Shown one piece after another: positions 10,839 through 21,067 of a stretch of 64,000 nt of DNA; position 1 is the first letter of the stretch, and every line of letters starts with the position of its first letter. The position numbers and the translations under genes are program-made. The notes beneath the pieces were generated by a model. That model ran no database searches. It was not told where the DNA came from and worked only from the letters and a program-made list of their open reading frames with translations. Source of the stretch: Megaustenia siamemsis (Eukaryota; Mollusca; Gastropoda; Stylommatophora; Ariophantidae); contig JAVIAB010000124.1 in NCBI GenBank assembly GCA_032433765.1, positions 96,479,202 to 96,543,201 of the forward strand, written 5' to 3'.

Positions 10839-13558
10839 TTTAATACAGACGAGAGGTCATGACTTCAGCCAGACAGAGCTGGATAGACAAAACAGAGAGC
10901 CTTAATCTAGACAAAAATGGTCATAAACTATGGAAAATTGCGAAAGCTCTGAGTGGCGAAAACACTTGCCGACCACCAATATCATTAGCACACAATCAGA
11001 ACATCCTCACAGGCAAAAGGGCAGCAAATCTACTGATAGAGACTTACAAAAACATTAGTAGAATAAACATTCCAATAGACAAACAGAAAGCTGCAAGGCA
11101 GGAAAACCAAGATGCAAAACACATGCCTTTTGCACCAGAAGAGCATCAGACGACCATCTTTACCCCAACTGAATTAGATGTTGCACTCAAAGGATTGAAG
11201 CTCAAAAGTTCACCTGGTAAAGATGGAATCTCCAACGAAATGCTCCTAAATCTGGGACAGAAAGCCAAGAGTCAGCTTCTAAGGATAATAAATGCTAGCT
11301 GGAAGAGCGGTCATGTGCCGGCAATCTGGAAAGAAGCTATTATGGTGTCCATACTCAAGTGTGGAAAAGACCCCTAGACCCAAGTAGCAATAGACCAATT
11401 AGCCTACTGAGCTGTCTGAGTAAACTCATGGAAAGGCTGATTAACAGAAGACTTGTGTGGCATTTGGAGACAAAACAACAAATCGTACCACAACAAAATG
11501 GCTTCCGTAAGCACCGATCAACTGAAGACCTGGTCACCTACATTGCACAGGAAATAGAGGATGCTCTACAAGAAAAGAAACACACGCTGGCAGTGTGGGT
11601 CGACATGGAGAAGGCTTTGATAGGGTTTGGCGTGAGGGTTTAAAGAACAAGCTTTTTAGACTTGGCATCCAGGGTCGTTTATTCAATTGGGTCTCTCAAT
11701 ACCTTCAGGATAGAACGGCCAGAGTACAAGTTCAAGGTCAACTAAGTAAGAAGGTCTCTATCGAACAAGGTGTCCCACAAGGCGGAGTCTTGTCCCCACA
11801 CTCTTTTTAATTTTCATAAATGACATCGTAATGGACATTCCACCCAGAATACACTCAGCAATATACGCAGATGATCTGGCGTTATGGGCTCGCGAGGAAA
11901 GTATGTCAGTGGCTGGTTCCAGGATGCAAGATGCCCTAGGTGAACTTGAAAAGTGGACGAACACCTGGTTCTTACCAATCAACGAAAGGAAAACTTCATA
12001 CACAATTTTCAGCCTATCAAGGAAAACACTCTCTGCAAATTTGAAGTTGAAGGATCATACACTCCCTATTGATCACAGCCCAACATATCTTGGTGTCACT
12101 ATGAATCGCAGAATGACTTGGAAAAATCAGATAGACAGAGCAAGGATGAAAGCCAGGAAACGAACAAATATTATGAAGAAATTGGCAGGAACGGACTGGG
12201 GGGCAGACAGCAATATTTTGAAAAGACTATATGTAGGAAGAGTCAGACCAGTTCTAGAATATGGAGTCACAGCCTGGGCTATGGCTTCCAAATCACACCT
12301 TTGCAAAATTAACAGAATACAGAACCAAGCTGCCCGTATCATTACTGGTGCTATGAAATCTACACCTATCAAGACTCTAGAAACAGTAACAGGCTTACAA
12401 CCCTTAGATGACAGACGGGTCACTAAAGTTTTGCAACAAGCGGAGAAATATAGAAGGCTCCTTAGCCACCCCATGCACCAAAGAATATCTGGTTCTGGAA
12501 TTGTACGACTTAAGAGGAGCAACTTCGCTGTAATTGCCAATGAACTAACTACTGGAGACCCAGTTCTTTCCCAAACAATATCGAAACCCTTGGGCCCATC
12601 TGATATGTCTCCTCACGGAAAACATAAAATACCAGAACTTCAGGAAAACATAACAGGAATCATGAAAAAAGGCACCCAATCAGACACAGAAAGAAAACAC
12701 GTAGCAGAAAAACATATACACGATACTTACCCACAGGACTCTTGGTCCCACATATATACAGATGGCTCTGCTACAAAAGCCACCAGAAATGGAGGGGGAG
12801 GTGTGTTCTTGACGCTGAATAATCAGGACGAGATCACCAAGTCAATAGCTACTGGAAAATTCTCTAACAACTTTAAAGCAGAGGCTGAGGCCATCAGAGA
12901 AGCTGCAACACTGGCTACTCAACACAAAAATAACATGCACAATAAATTGGTGATTCTGACTGATGCACTATCAGTACTATCAGCTCTAATAAACCACAAG
13001 AACAATGAACTAGATGACTTGAGAACAATCCTGGACCAACTATGCAATAACTTCCAGAGAGAAGTCAATCAGTGGATACCATCACACTGTAATATACACG
13101 GGAACGAACGAGCAGACAAATTAGCTAAAGAGGGAGGGAGATTACCACAAGAGAACAATCCGCTCAGTTATGATGAAGCCAAATCCATCCTCAAGGGTCA
13201 GTTCCATGAAAAATGGAAACGTGAACACCCAAAGCATAACGAGAGTGACGGATACCACCAACTATCAAGGAGGGATCAAGTCATCATACTTCGCCTATGC
13301 ACTGGCCACAATAGAATGAGAAATCACATGTTCACCAAATTCAAAATAGGAACTACCAGCCTATGCCACTGTACACTGGACAATATGACAACAAAACATG
13401 TTCTACAGGATTGCCCCCAGTACACGGACCTAAGAAGAGCAATGTGGTCCACGCCCACCTCCCTGGAGGAGAAATTATATGGGGCGATCGATTCGCTTAA
13501 ACAGACAGCTGACTTCATGAGAGAGACTGGAATCCTACTCTGATCGAGTCTTGATCGC

Positions 13559-13614
<56 letters not shown>
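10839..13614 (+). mobile_element. I/Nimb-like LINE, 5'-truncated: RT, RNase H, C-terminal domain, (AG)n tail
   Basis: A non-LTR retrotransposon ORF2. A pre-RT region (SWIDKTESLNLD, ending in SSPGKDGISNEMLL) is followed by RT motifs NRPISLLSCLSKLMERL, QNGFRKHRSTEDLV, VPQGGVLSP and catalytic YADDLALWA (11864 onward). RNase H follows with IYTDGSA, EAEAIREA, LTDALS and HCNIHGNERADKLA, then a C-terminal region with CHC...HVLQDC and a final RETGILL before the TGA at 13541-13543. Single-base frame breaks lie near 11370, 11625 and 11810; 11831-13543 is open for 570 codons, so the copy is fairly young. The endonuclease is missing. RNase H presence suggests the I/Nimb group. The 3' end is a very short UTR plus (AG)n (13558-13614). 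Confidence 0.92.
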
Positions 13615-13617
<3 letters not shown>

Positions 13618-15031
13618 ATGACAAAACTACAGGGATATGCCCAAACAATGACATTTATCAGCACGAATATTTTGGACCCCAGTGTCAGTACTTGGTTCTC
13701 GTGTACAAATACGCCTAAAAATTCTGAACCTACTTTCCTGTTTAATTACAACGACACCACTTGTAACTCGGACGCAAATTCTACATCAGTTGAGGCAACT
13801 CTCAATCAATCTTTGCTGTTCTCATGGTTTAGGATTTATGCAAATGACTTAATAGTTCCGGACAGTTTCACGACATTACTAAATGGTTCTGCCTCATGTA
13901 GCAATGATTCAAGGTTTGTAGTTAGTCAGCACGAGATTGATGTCTTTTGCTCTGGGGCTGGTCTGATCAACAAGTTATGATTGCAGGAAAGATAGTTGCA
14001 AATATCTGCTCCATCCACATAGGCGGGGGTCGGAATGTGGCTCTCAATCAGAACACAAACCAGGCCGACACGTTTAATTCTTGTTATACAGGAGACGAAT
14101 GTGGACCAGAGGCCGCAGTAAATGACAAAAGAAGGACCAATCTCTATGACAATGACTGCACACACACAAAACTGAGAAGTGGAAACAGTCCTGTTTACTG
14201 GTATCTGAACTTTGCCACGCCCCAGTAGATTCACACCATTCGATTCTATCATCAAGCTAGCACTATGATTCGGGTAAAGAATGCCACTCTAAAGGCTTCC
14301 TCTGACAGTGGCGGTGTAGTGTTCCAGTCTAATGATATATCATATCCAAATGTTTCTATGAACACTATTGTAGTCACCACACAAACGCCAATGGCACACA
14401 TTAAGACTGAGTTCTCACCGATCATTTCGCAGGCCGGCAGTGAACCGACAGTGTGTGAGGCGCAAACATTTGCAGACACCTATTGTCTGGACGGGTATTC
14501 TTGGTCGTTTTGTGCAGTGTATAGTGGGTGTAGCAAAAGCTGCGACTTCATCATTGGTACGTGTCACGGCAAATGCTCACATGGGGTCTATGGACACGAT
14601 TGCTCCAGGTCTTGTCTCAGTGTCTGTCCTTTATGTGGGAAAAATCTGGAAAATGACTACAATGTAAACATCCTGGCTATACCTGTAATGACACTTGTCC
14701 CGATGGTAATTTTGGGCTACAGTGCGAACAGACGTGTTCTGATGGCTGTGACATCATATGTGACCCGGAAAGTGCATACTGCACGTGCAAGGAAACGTAC
14801 TACGGGTCAGACAGCACTCTCAAATGTCCAGACAACTGTTTCAACGACACATCTGAACAGTCAGCCGGGAACAGTGCATGCAAGGGAAAGTTCTACGTGT
14901 CAGACTGCATTCTCAAATCTCCGGTCAACTGTTTGAACGAAACCTGCGGACAGTTAATCGAAGCCTGCGTCTCGTATGTCAATGATTCACACGTTAAGGA
15001 GAGTCTGCAGATTAACCCAAGCATATGGATA
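13615..15031 (+). pseudogene. EGF/F5-8C cell-surface protein gene, retroelement copy A (5'-truncated)
   Basis: Intronless coding sequence, homologous to copies B and C. In order: end of the first EGF-like domain, an SWFRIY-type region, an F5/8C (galactose-binding-like) region with NVALNQNTNQADTFNSCYTGDECGPEA, CTHT and NPVYWYLNFATPQ-type motifs, then Cys-rich EGF-like repeats (CHGKCSHGVYGHDCSRSCLSVCPLC, then TCKETYYGSDC-type repeats out of frame). Breaks: TGA at about 13978, TAG at about 14226, and frame changes near 14670. The 5' end starts inside the first EGF domain, directly after the (AG)n tail of the LINE. Its C-terminal hydrophobic segment is absent, as in copy C. Family resemblance is to gastropod multiple-EGF proteins; the function is not known from sequence. 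Confidence 0.8.
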
Positions 15032-15764
15032 CCTCAATGTGTTTATGTGCTAGACTTGGCTCATTTCTTGGTGTTTTTCCGTGAAGACATGACTCATATC
15101 TTAATGTTTTTCTGTGCTAGTCATGGCTCATATCTTGGGGTGTTTCTGTGCTAGCCATGGATCAAATCTTAGCTTAAGTGTATGTTGTGTGTGTGTGTGT
15201 GTGTGTGTGCTAGCCATGGCTCATATCTAGATGTGTGTCATCTTAGTCATATCTCATATCTTGGTGTGTCCGTGTTAATCATGTCTCTTATCTTTATGTG
15301 CGTCTGAGTTTAGTAATATATCATAACTTAGTGTGTATCTGTGTTAGTCATGTGTCATATCTTTGTGTGTGCATGTCTGGGTTAGGGATATCTCATATCT
15401 TTGTTTGCATGTTTATGTTAGTCATATCTCATATCTTTGTGCGTACATGTCTGTGTCTGTCACATCTCATATTCTTGTGTGTGCATGGCTACGTAAGTCA
15501 CATCTCATATCTCTGTGTGTGCATGCCTATGTTAGTCATATCTTATATCTTTGTGTGTATGTCTATGTTAGGTATGCGTCATATCTTTGTGTGTGCATGT
15601 CTAAGTCAGTCATATCTCATAGCTTTATATGCATGTCTATGTTAGTCATGTGTCATATATCTTGATGTGTGTCAGTGTTAGTCATGGCTCGTATCGCTGT
15701 GCACGTGTCTGTGTTATTCACATCTCATATCTCTGTGTGTGCATGTCTGTGTTAGTCACCTCTA
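15032..15764. repeat. ~38-bp minisatellite of the gene-bearing element, copy A
   Basis: Degenerate tandem units of about 36-39 bases, built around gttagtcatatctcatatct plus tttgtgtgtgcatgtctgt. The same array lies at the same position downstream of the EGF gene in copies B (33066-33999) and C (46325-46995). The array is thus an inherited part of the element. Open frames here (HISYLCVCM-like) are repeat artefacts. A (TG)n run is at 15189-15209. Confidence 0.85.
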
Positions 15765-16114
15765 GTGACTCGGGCAGATGGTGCTCGTAAACCTGGGAGG
15801 GTAGACCATCTAAGGGCAGAATCCCCCTACAGAAAAGACAATCTGCTGCCTTGCAGGAAGATTGGGGACAATCAAAGGCTAAGGAAAGCAAACCTGAAAA
15901 AATGCTGGCTGAAATCGGATGCACTGGGCCACTGGCGCAGAACACAGTGCAACGTATTAACGGGTGTTCAGTCAGAGTGGATCTGGCGGACTCTAAATGT
16001 GACGTTCTGTCTGTGGGGGCGATCAACACAGTTAACCTGACAGTTGACTTCATGTGGGAGTCTGGAATCCTACTCTGACTGAGTCCTGATCGCAGAGAGA
16101 GAGAGAGAGAGATG
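15765..16114 (+). mobile_element. 3' tail of the gene-bearing element, related to the LINE 3' end, with (GA)n
   Basis: The tail starts 'gtgactcgggcagatggtgc' and ends in a region coding VDFMWESGILL, TGA, then 'ctgatcgcagagaga'. The last ~90 bases closely resemble the end of the I/Nimb-like LINE (13486-13570: ADFMRETGILL, TGA, 'ttgatcgcagagaga'). The (GA)n tail is at 16095-16112. Copy C has the whole tail on the minus strand (45932-46324); copy B only its first ~78 bases. Sharing a 3' end with a LINE is how SINEs recruit LINE enzymes (established); its use here is an inference. Confidence 0.8.
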
Positions 16115-16190
16115 TATTACAAGATGAGTACAAATTATAGGGCTGTTTTGAATGGAAATTTGTGTAAAAAAATTAGTATGTAAGTAGTTT
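16115..16190 (+). pseudogene. GPCR copy A, exon 3 3' remainder
   Basis: The exon resumes with tattacaa (second TSD copy) and encodes the receptor C-terminus (KMSTNYRAVLNGNLCK). A run of seven A's replaces the six of copy B, shifting the frame before the final codons. Downstream non-coding sequence stays paralogous to 41432-41860. Confidence 0.85.
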
Positions 16191-16684
16191 CTACTAATAC
16201 TACAATTGTGCATTAATTATGTATTAAAGTTTCTAGAAGGCGCTTTTTTAGTTTGTTAAACAGATCTGATACGGAAGCATTGATATTAACACCATAATAA
16301 CAAAATTACAATGTTAAAGTGTTTCCACGTTTTATGTTTATGTTGATCGTTTGTTGAGCACACTTCTAAACATGACTCTTTAAGGGTCGAAGTAAATGCT
16401 CTCTCTCTCTCTCTCTCTCTCACCCTCTGCCTATCTCTCTCTCTCTCTCTCTGCCTGCTTACGTGTGTGTGTGTGTATGTTTACCGAGATAATAAATTTA
16501 ATTACTAGAAACGGACAAGAACTGTAAACATTAACAACGATGCTAACTCTGATGGGAGATGTACATCAGAAGGTACATAAAAGGTATAATGCATAGTCCG
16601 AGTCTCAAACAAACACAAGTATATTATACAACCGTTTGTCAATGAAAAAGACATATATATATTTATATATATGTATGTATAAAC
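16191..16684. other. Downstream flank of GPCR copy A with CT-rich microsatellites
   Basis: Paralogous to 41432-41870. It holds (CT)n runs at about 16399-16452 and (GT)n at about 16464-16477. No gene is seen. Confidence 0.6.
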
Positions 16685-16695
16685 ATAGCCAAAAA

Positions 16696-17597
16696 TACCA
16701 GGCTAAAAAGAGGCAAATCATGGGTGGGCCGAGCAGAAGATGTCATCAAACAGGTCTGTGGGCTTACCGATATCAGCGTTGGTGAGGAGTGGATACCGGT
16801 GCCTACGTCATTCAAGGGGACTTTCTCATGTATTGTCACACTCGACAGGAAAAGTAGGGAACAGAACCCAGTCGTGGTTAATGCTGAGGTCAACGGTCTC
16901 ATCTGCGATAACACCGATGAGAAAGATGCAGTCATCTATACAGACGGATCTGTAAGACGACACGAAAAAAGTGCATGGGCATTTACAGCACGTTCGGCAG
17001 GCAGAATAGCCAAGGAAAACAGTGGTGCATACGCCATGACCACGAGTAGCATGACAATGGAGGTGATGGCAGTGACCAAGGCATTCAAATGGTTAGAGTC
17101 ACAAGACTACATCCACGCATGTATACTTAGTGATTCGATGAGCATGATAAAAAAAGTGGAGGCGGGCTTTGTACGCATGCAATGGGTAGAGACGTTGCAG
17201 AAATCCAAAATACGTAAGGTCACCTTTGTCTATGTCCCTGGACATGCGGGAGTACGGGGAAATGAGAGAGCGGACAGGTTGGCTAGCTGCGCTGTCGTTG
17301 AGGACGGGCAACCGATGGATCGGGCGGACGTCATCAATGCACTCCGAGATGTGGGAAGAGCACAGGACTTCGACAAACACAGATCAACGTCGCTTCTTCG
17401 GATGATGGAAATGGGAGTTAAGATGGGCACAGCCAGAAATGAGAAACTTGGTGGCCGTGTAAGAAGACTTATCAACCAACATAGAACTGGAGTCGTCAGT
17501 CGCTGGACACTGAGGGAATTGCTGAGGAGGGGATCTGAGCACCTATGGACATGTTCGGAGTGCAATGATGATGACCCGCAAATAACTCAATAACTCA
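16696..17597 (+). mobile_element. 5'-truncated LINE carrying only RNase H and C-terminal region
   Basis: A ~290-codon open frame (16724-17593, without a convincing start) encodes an RNase H domain: IYTDGSVRR, TMEVMAVTKA, LSDSMSMI and GHAGVRGNERADRLA supply the Asp-Glu-Asp-Asp set. A C-terminal CSECNDDDPQ follows. It is flanked by the 11-bp direct repeat atagccaaaaa (16685-16695 and 17598-17608) and its 3' end is a short tandem of ataactca. This marks a retroposed, severely 5'-truncated LINE of a different family from 10839-13614. The long intact frame suggests a recent insertion. Confidence 0.85.
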
Positions 17598-17608
17598 ATA
17601 GCCAAAAA

Positions 17609-17944
17609 ATAAATGTTTCCTAGCCAACTTCTGGCATTCATAATAACGCAACTTGAATGTATGGACTTGTCCATTTTGATATAATGAATTTAGTCAGTGT
17701 CTAGCACAACATGGAGAGAACACTAATGTCATTGATAACCACTCAAGCAAGAGAGTTTGCTGACAGAATACACCAACATCAGTTTTCCTTCAACCATCCT
17801 TCATTTTGTTGTTTACATATTGATTTAGTTAGTAATTAATGCAGTAAATAGGTTAAATGGGCAGGAGTTAAGAAAGAACAATTATTTAATTAGCTTATTA
17901 ATTAGTTTGTTGATGAATGAACGGAATTAAATATTAAGGATAAT
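17609..17944. other. AT-rich flank paralogous to 44860-45330
   Basis: Shared with the downstream flank of GPCR copy B ('caacttctggcattcat', 'acaacatggagagaacacta'). No coding or RNA feature is seen. Confidence 0.55.
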
Positions 17945-18408
17945 GGCGAAGGACCAGAAATACTCAGAGAAGAAGTGGAAGACGCCTTGCGCAATATGAA
18001 AGCAGGCAAAGCTCCTGGACCAGATAATATAACTAAAGAAGAGATTGAAGCCATGGGTGATTTTGGAATAGAAATAATAACAAAAATATTGAATGATATC
18101 TACAACAGCGGATATATACCAGATGGCATGCTCAAATCTATATTCATAGCCCTACCAAAGAAATCGGGTGCGATTGAATGCCATGATCATCGCACAATAA
18201 GCCTTATGAGTCATATGACTTATATATTACTAATAATCATCATGCGAAGATTGCGAAACAAAATCAGTTCAGAAATTAGCGATGAACAGTGTGGTTTTGT
18301 CAGAGATAAAGGAACAAGCAATGCCATTTATATCATAAGATCTTTAGTTGAAAAAGCAATAGAGGTGAAAACAAATCTATACCTACGTTTCATAGATTAC
18401 ACCAAGGT
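17945..18408 (+). pseudogene. RTE-like LINE RT fragment, interrupted by RepX
   Basis: RT N-terminal half with EEVEDALRNMKAGKAPGPD, DFGIEIITKILNDIYNSGYI, IALPKKSGAIEC, HRTISLMSHMT, DEQCGFVRDKGTSNAIY and ending FIDYTKV. The frame is open for about 150 codons and then broken by RepX; it continues at 19389. Confidence 0.85.
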
Positions 18409-19380
18409 TTGGACTTCCGTTTCAAAATGATGGAACGTTTCACGTTCTCTCGATCAGACAATGCATCTGGGGTTTGATTAATGTCGGCTCTCTGATTGCA
18501 ATTTTTTGTGTTGAAATCAAAATGATGTTCTACTTAGCAAATCTGCGCGACGAAGTGGACAAATCTGCACCGGCGATGTACATACAGCAATGTTCCTTTT
18601 TGACAAGTCAAGTATTGTAACGGCGACCTTCACCGTATAGTGTTGACATGCGGTTTACGTCACAGTGAGTGCTGTTCAATGGCCGACGTTGGGATTTTTG
18701 ACGCAAGTTATTTACATCCTGAAATGCATTAATGGATTGCCTCCGTCAAGTCAACCGAAGATTTTCGTCTTTGGGAAATTTGCATGTTTCGTTCGCTGTA
18801 CGCTAACCGCAGGGTCTGTTGTTTGATGTGTGACGGGGATAATTCGAGACTACCTGTATGTTTCTATGTTCGGTTGGTGTCAAGAACGATGTCCTAACAT
18901 CATCAAGCGCTATACATTTTTGTTCTCAATATGACGAACATCATTTTCGGGAGTACGTGAACTTCCATGGTATATGGTGGATAGACGGCAGGAACCATTG
19001 AAGGCTATGTCTGAAGGGTGTTCTATGTTGCAGTTTCCTCATATTCCAAGTCCGGCTTGTTGCAGGAGCTACTGAGTTAAGCGCTCTGTGCACACCGTGA
19101 GCTGTGTGTTTCATCCGATTTGATCATGTTTCAATGTCCCAATTGTTAACGATGAAGGATGATATCGTATGACAGGGAACAGTTGACTGTGTTTACTTTC
19201 TGTGCGGTTTCTTCTTCTGTCTTTTGGCGTGTGTTGAGACTGCTACGATGGGGACTACAGTTACATTTCCTTGTTTGCGAGATGAGTTAGTAATTCGGAT
19301 GATTCCACTGGCACGGACGGTTGAGCAATTATGGATTTTGATTCGTTTGCAGCGATACCGAGGCCTTCCATAACCCAATA
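18409..19380 (-). mobile_element. RepX, unclassified ~970-bp interspersed repeat, standalone copy
   Basis: It interrupts the RTE ORF and is flanked by accaaggt (18401-18408 and 19381-19388), an 8-bp TSD. Related copies lie at 32271-32987 and 53822-54343, and a short piece at 57236-57290. The minus strand end (near 19370) starts ATGGAAGGCCTCGG; in the 32289 copy this gives a 61-codon frame MEGLGITANELKSIIAQPP ending KRHKSKPRRK, broken in this copy. No convincing terminal inverted repeats. An 8-bp TSD fits hAT or P DNA transposons, but in composites B and D RepX sits as a 3' tail. Class unresolved. Confidence 0.65.
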
Positions 19381-19388
19381 ACCAAGGT

Positions 19389-19537
19389 ATTTGACAAAGT
19401 AAAGCACCAAGAAATAATCACAATTTTGGAAAGCATAAACGTAGACAGCAAAGATTTAAGAATAATAAAGAACATGTACTGGCAACAAACAGCGGCCATA
19501 AGAACTGGAAATCAATTTGGAATGTTTGGAATTCAGA
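19389..19537 (+). pseudogene. RTE-like LINE RT fragment, continuation after RepX
   Basis: It reads VFDKVKHQEIITILESINV, then MYWQQTAAIRTGNQFGMF, directly continuing FIDYTK before RepX. It stops at about 19537, where sequence paralogous to 49085 begins, so a segmental-duplication breakpoint lies here. Confidence 0.8.
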
Positions 19538-21059
19538 TATTATTTAATCTATGTTGAAGTCCATTTCATAGGTCGTACCATTTGAGATTTTTATTTATGA
19601 TTTCTCTGTGCGCTAACCACCCTTTATCTCAGCAGCGAGACCCGTCTTGAAAGGTCAATTACTCATCGAGGGAAAAAGTTATGAGTACCTCCCATGTGGG
19701 AGGTATCTGCCTGTTCGGCGAGGACCCCAAATTAAATCAGAGAAACATCATCAACAACAACTGAATATGTTAGACGCCTTGCAATATACAAAGATGTAGG
19801 GTTCGATCCCAAACTACAGCTTCCGTTCACCAAGCCTTTAATGGGTACGGGATGTTTTCAGGGAAAGTAAAGCGGCACGGGCGTAATACAGACCACATTA
19901 CCCCAAAAATAATATGCCGAAGATCTGTAAAATTGATAGTCACTAACACCATACTCCATATACGCCACTTGGCGTGACGGGGGTACTTTACATTTTACTT
20001 GCAATATATAGCCCGTATTATAAGATCAGAATTGAATAATTTAGAAAAAAAAAACAGTTAAGATTAACTCTAGCCATTGAATTACAGAAAGAAATAACAT
20101 AAAAGATTCGGTCAAAAAGATAACATTATCATACAACGAGCCTTAAACACAAGTTTAATAGAACATCACATCCAGAGACGGATTGAGGAAAGGATGGATT
20201 GATCAGATATTCCAAGGAAACATAACTGGTGAGCAAAGTACAATAAACTAATTCCCCACAATTATGTCTTCACTATATATGTTAATGAAAGAATTTGTTT
20301 CTAAAAGTAAATAATGTCAGTCATGTGATGTGAAATATGGGTGATATAATATTGGTGTCATGACTATTTCAATTCACCAACGACATTTGTATGTATGTGT
20401 GGACATGTCAGACCGTTCTACTTGTATCAGAGGATGGGTACACGCCCACGTTTATGTCGAAATGAAAATATTGTTGTTTTTTTAAAGATTTGAACGTTGG
20501 TCAACTTGTTATAAGACGAGCAAACTAAACACTTAATTGATTCCGCATATACTATTCTATTCCATCCTATTCCCTTCTCTCCTATTATATTCACAGAAGA
20601 AGATTTCCATGCAGTCGAGGCATCCATAAAAGCAACTACACCGCACGTCCCAGCAATTATCGAAGTGCATGTAGACTGACTGCTCATGTAAGATGTTCAT
20701 TGTAGAAATATCTACTCTCCCACTAAACACTCTCAATCTCTAACTGACACCTTTTTTCCAATCTCACAATCTATACATCTTTTACAATGTTCAACACATC
20801 CCCATTCACTTGAGGAACAAAGAACTAACGTTGCAAGCTTCCGGAGCTTCTTTTTAATACTGACACATTTTATAGCGGTTTCGTTTCAGACAGTGTGTAA
20901 AGTTTTATTTTGCTTTATATATGACATCTCTATTTTTTGTTTGATCTTTTACATATTGAGCCTTGTATTGTGATGTTGCATCATTTTATTATTATTTGTT
21001 TTAAAATAGATCTCTTCTTTGATACTGCTTCAGATATTTAATAAACAGCATCATCAATA
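19538..21059. other. Segmental duplicate, left part (paralogous to 49085-49583 and 56516-57380)
   Basis: Non-coding. 19538-20260 matches 49085-49583 except for the SINE at 19789-19997. 20262-21059 matches 56516-57380. It resembles a decayed GPCR intron 1 preceding the exon 2 relic at 23795. No gene is supported. Confidence 0.6.
19789..19997 (+). mobile_element. tRNA-derived SINE, copy 1 (5'-truncated)
   Basis: It starts within the tRNA-like head and keeps the B box ggttcgatccc. The body carries 'gggaaagtaaagcgg' and 'accacattacccca' motifs and ends '...tactttacattttac'. It is flanked by cttgcaatata (19778-19788 and 19998-20008), an 11-bp TSD. The paralog at about 49330 has one uninterrupted copy of this site, which confirms the insertion. 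Confidence 0.88.
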
Positions 21060-21067
21060 TTTTATGC

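Noticed and set aside
15298..15665. Frames with HISYLCVCM-like repeats, possibly a membrane protein
   Set aside because: They follow the ~38-bp minisatellite and appear wherever it does (33049-33596 and 46303-46794, on either strand).
18409..19380. RepX as a hAT or P non-autonomous transposon
   Set aside because: The 8-bp TSD fits, but no convincing terminal inverted repeats were seen and two other copies behave like 3' tails, so the class is left open.
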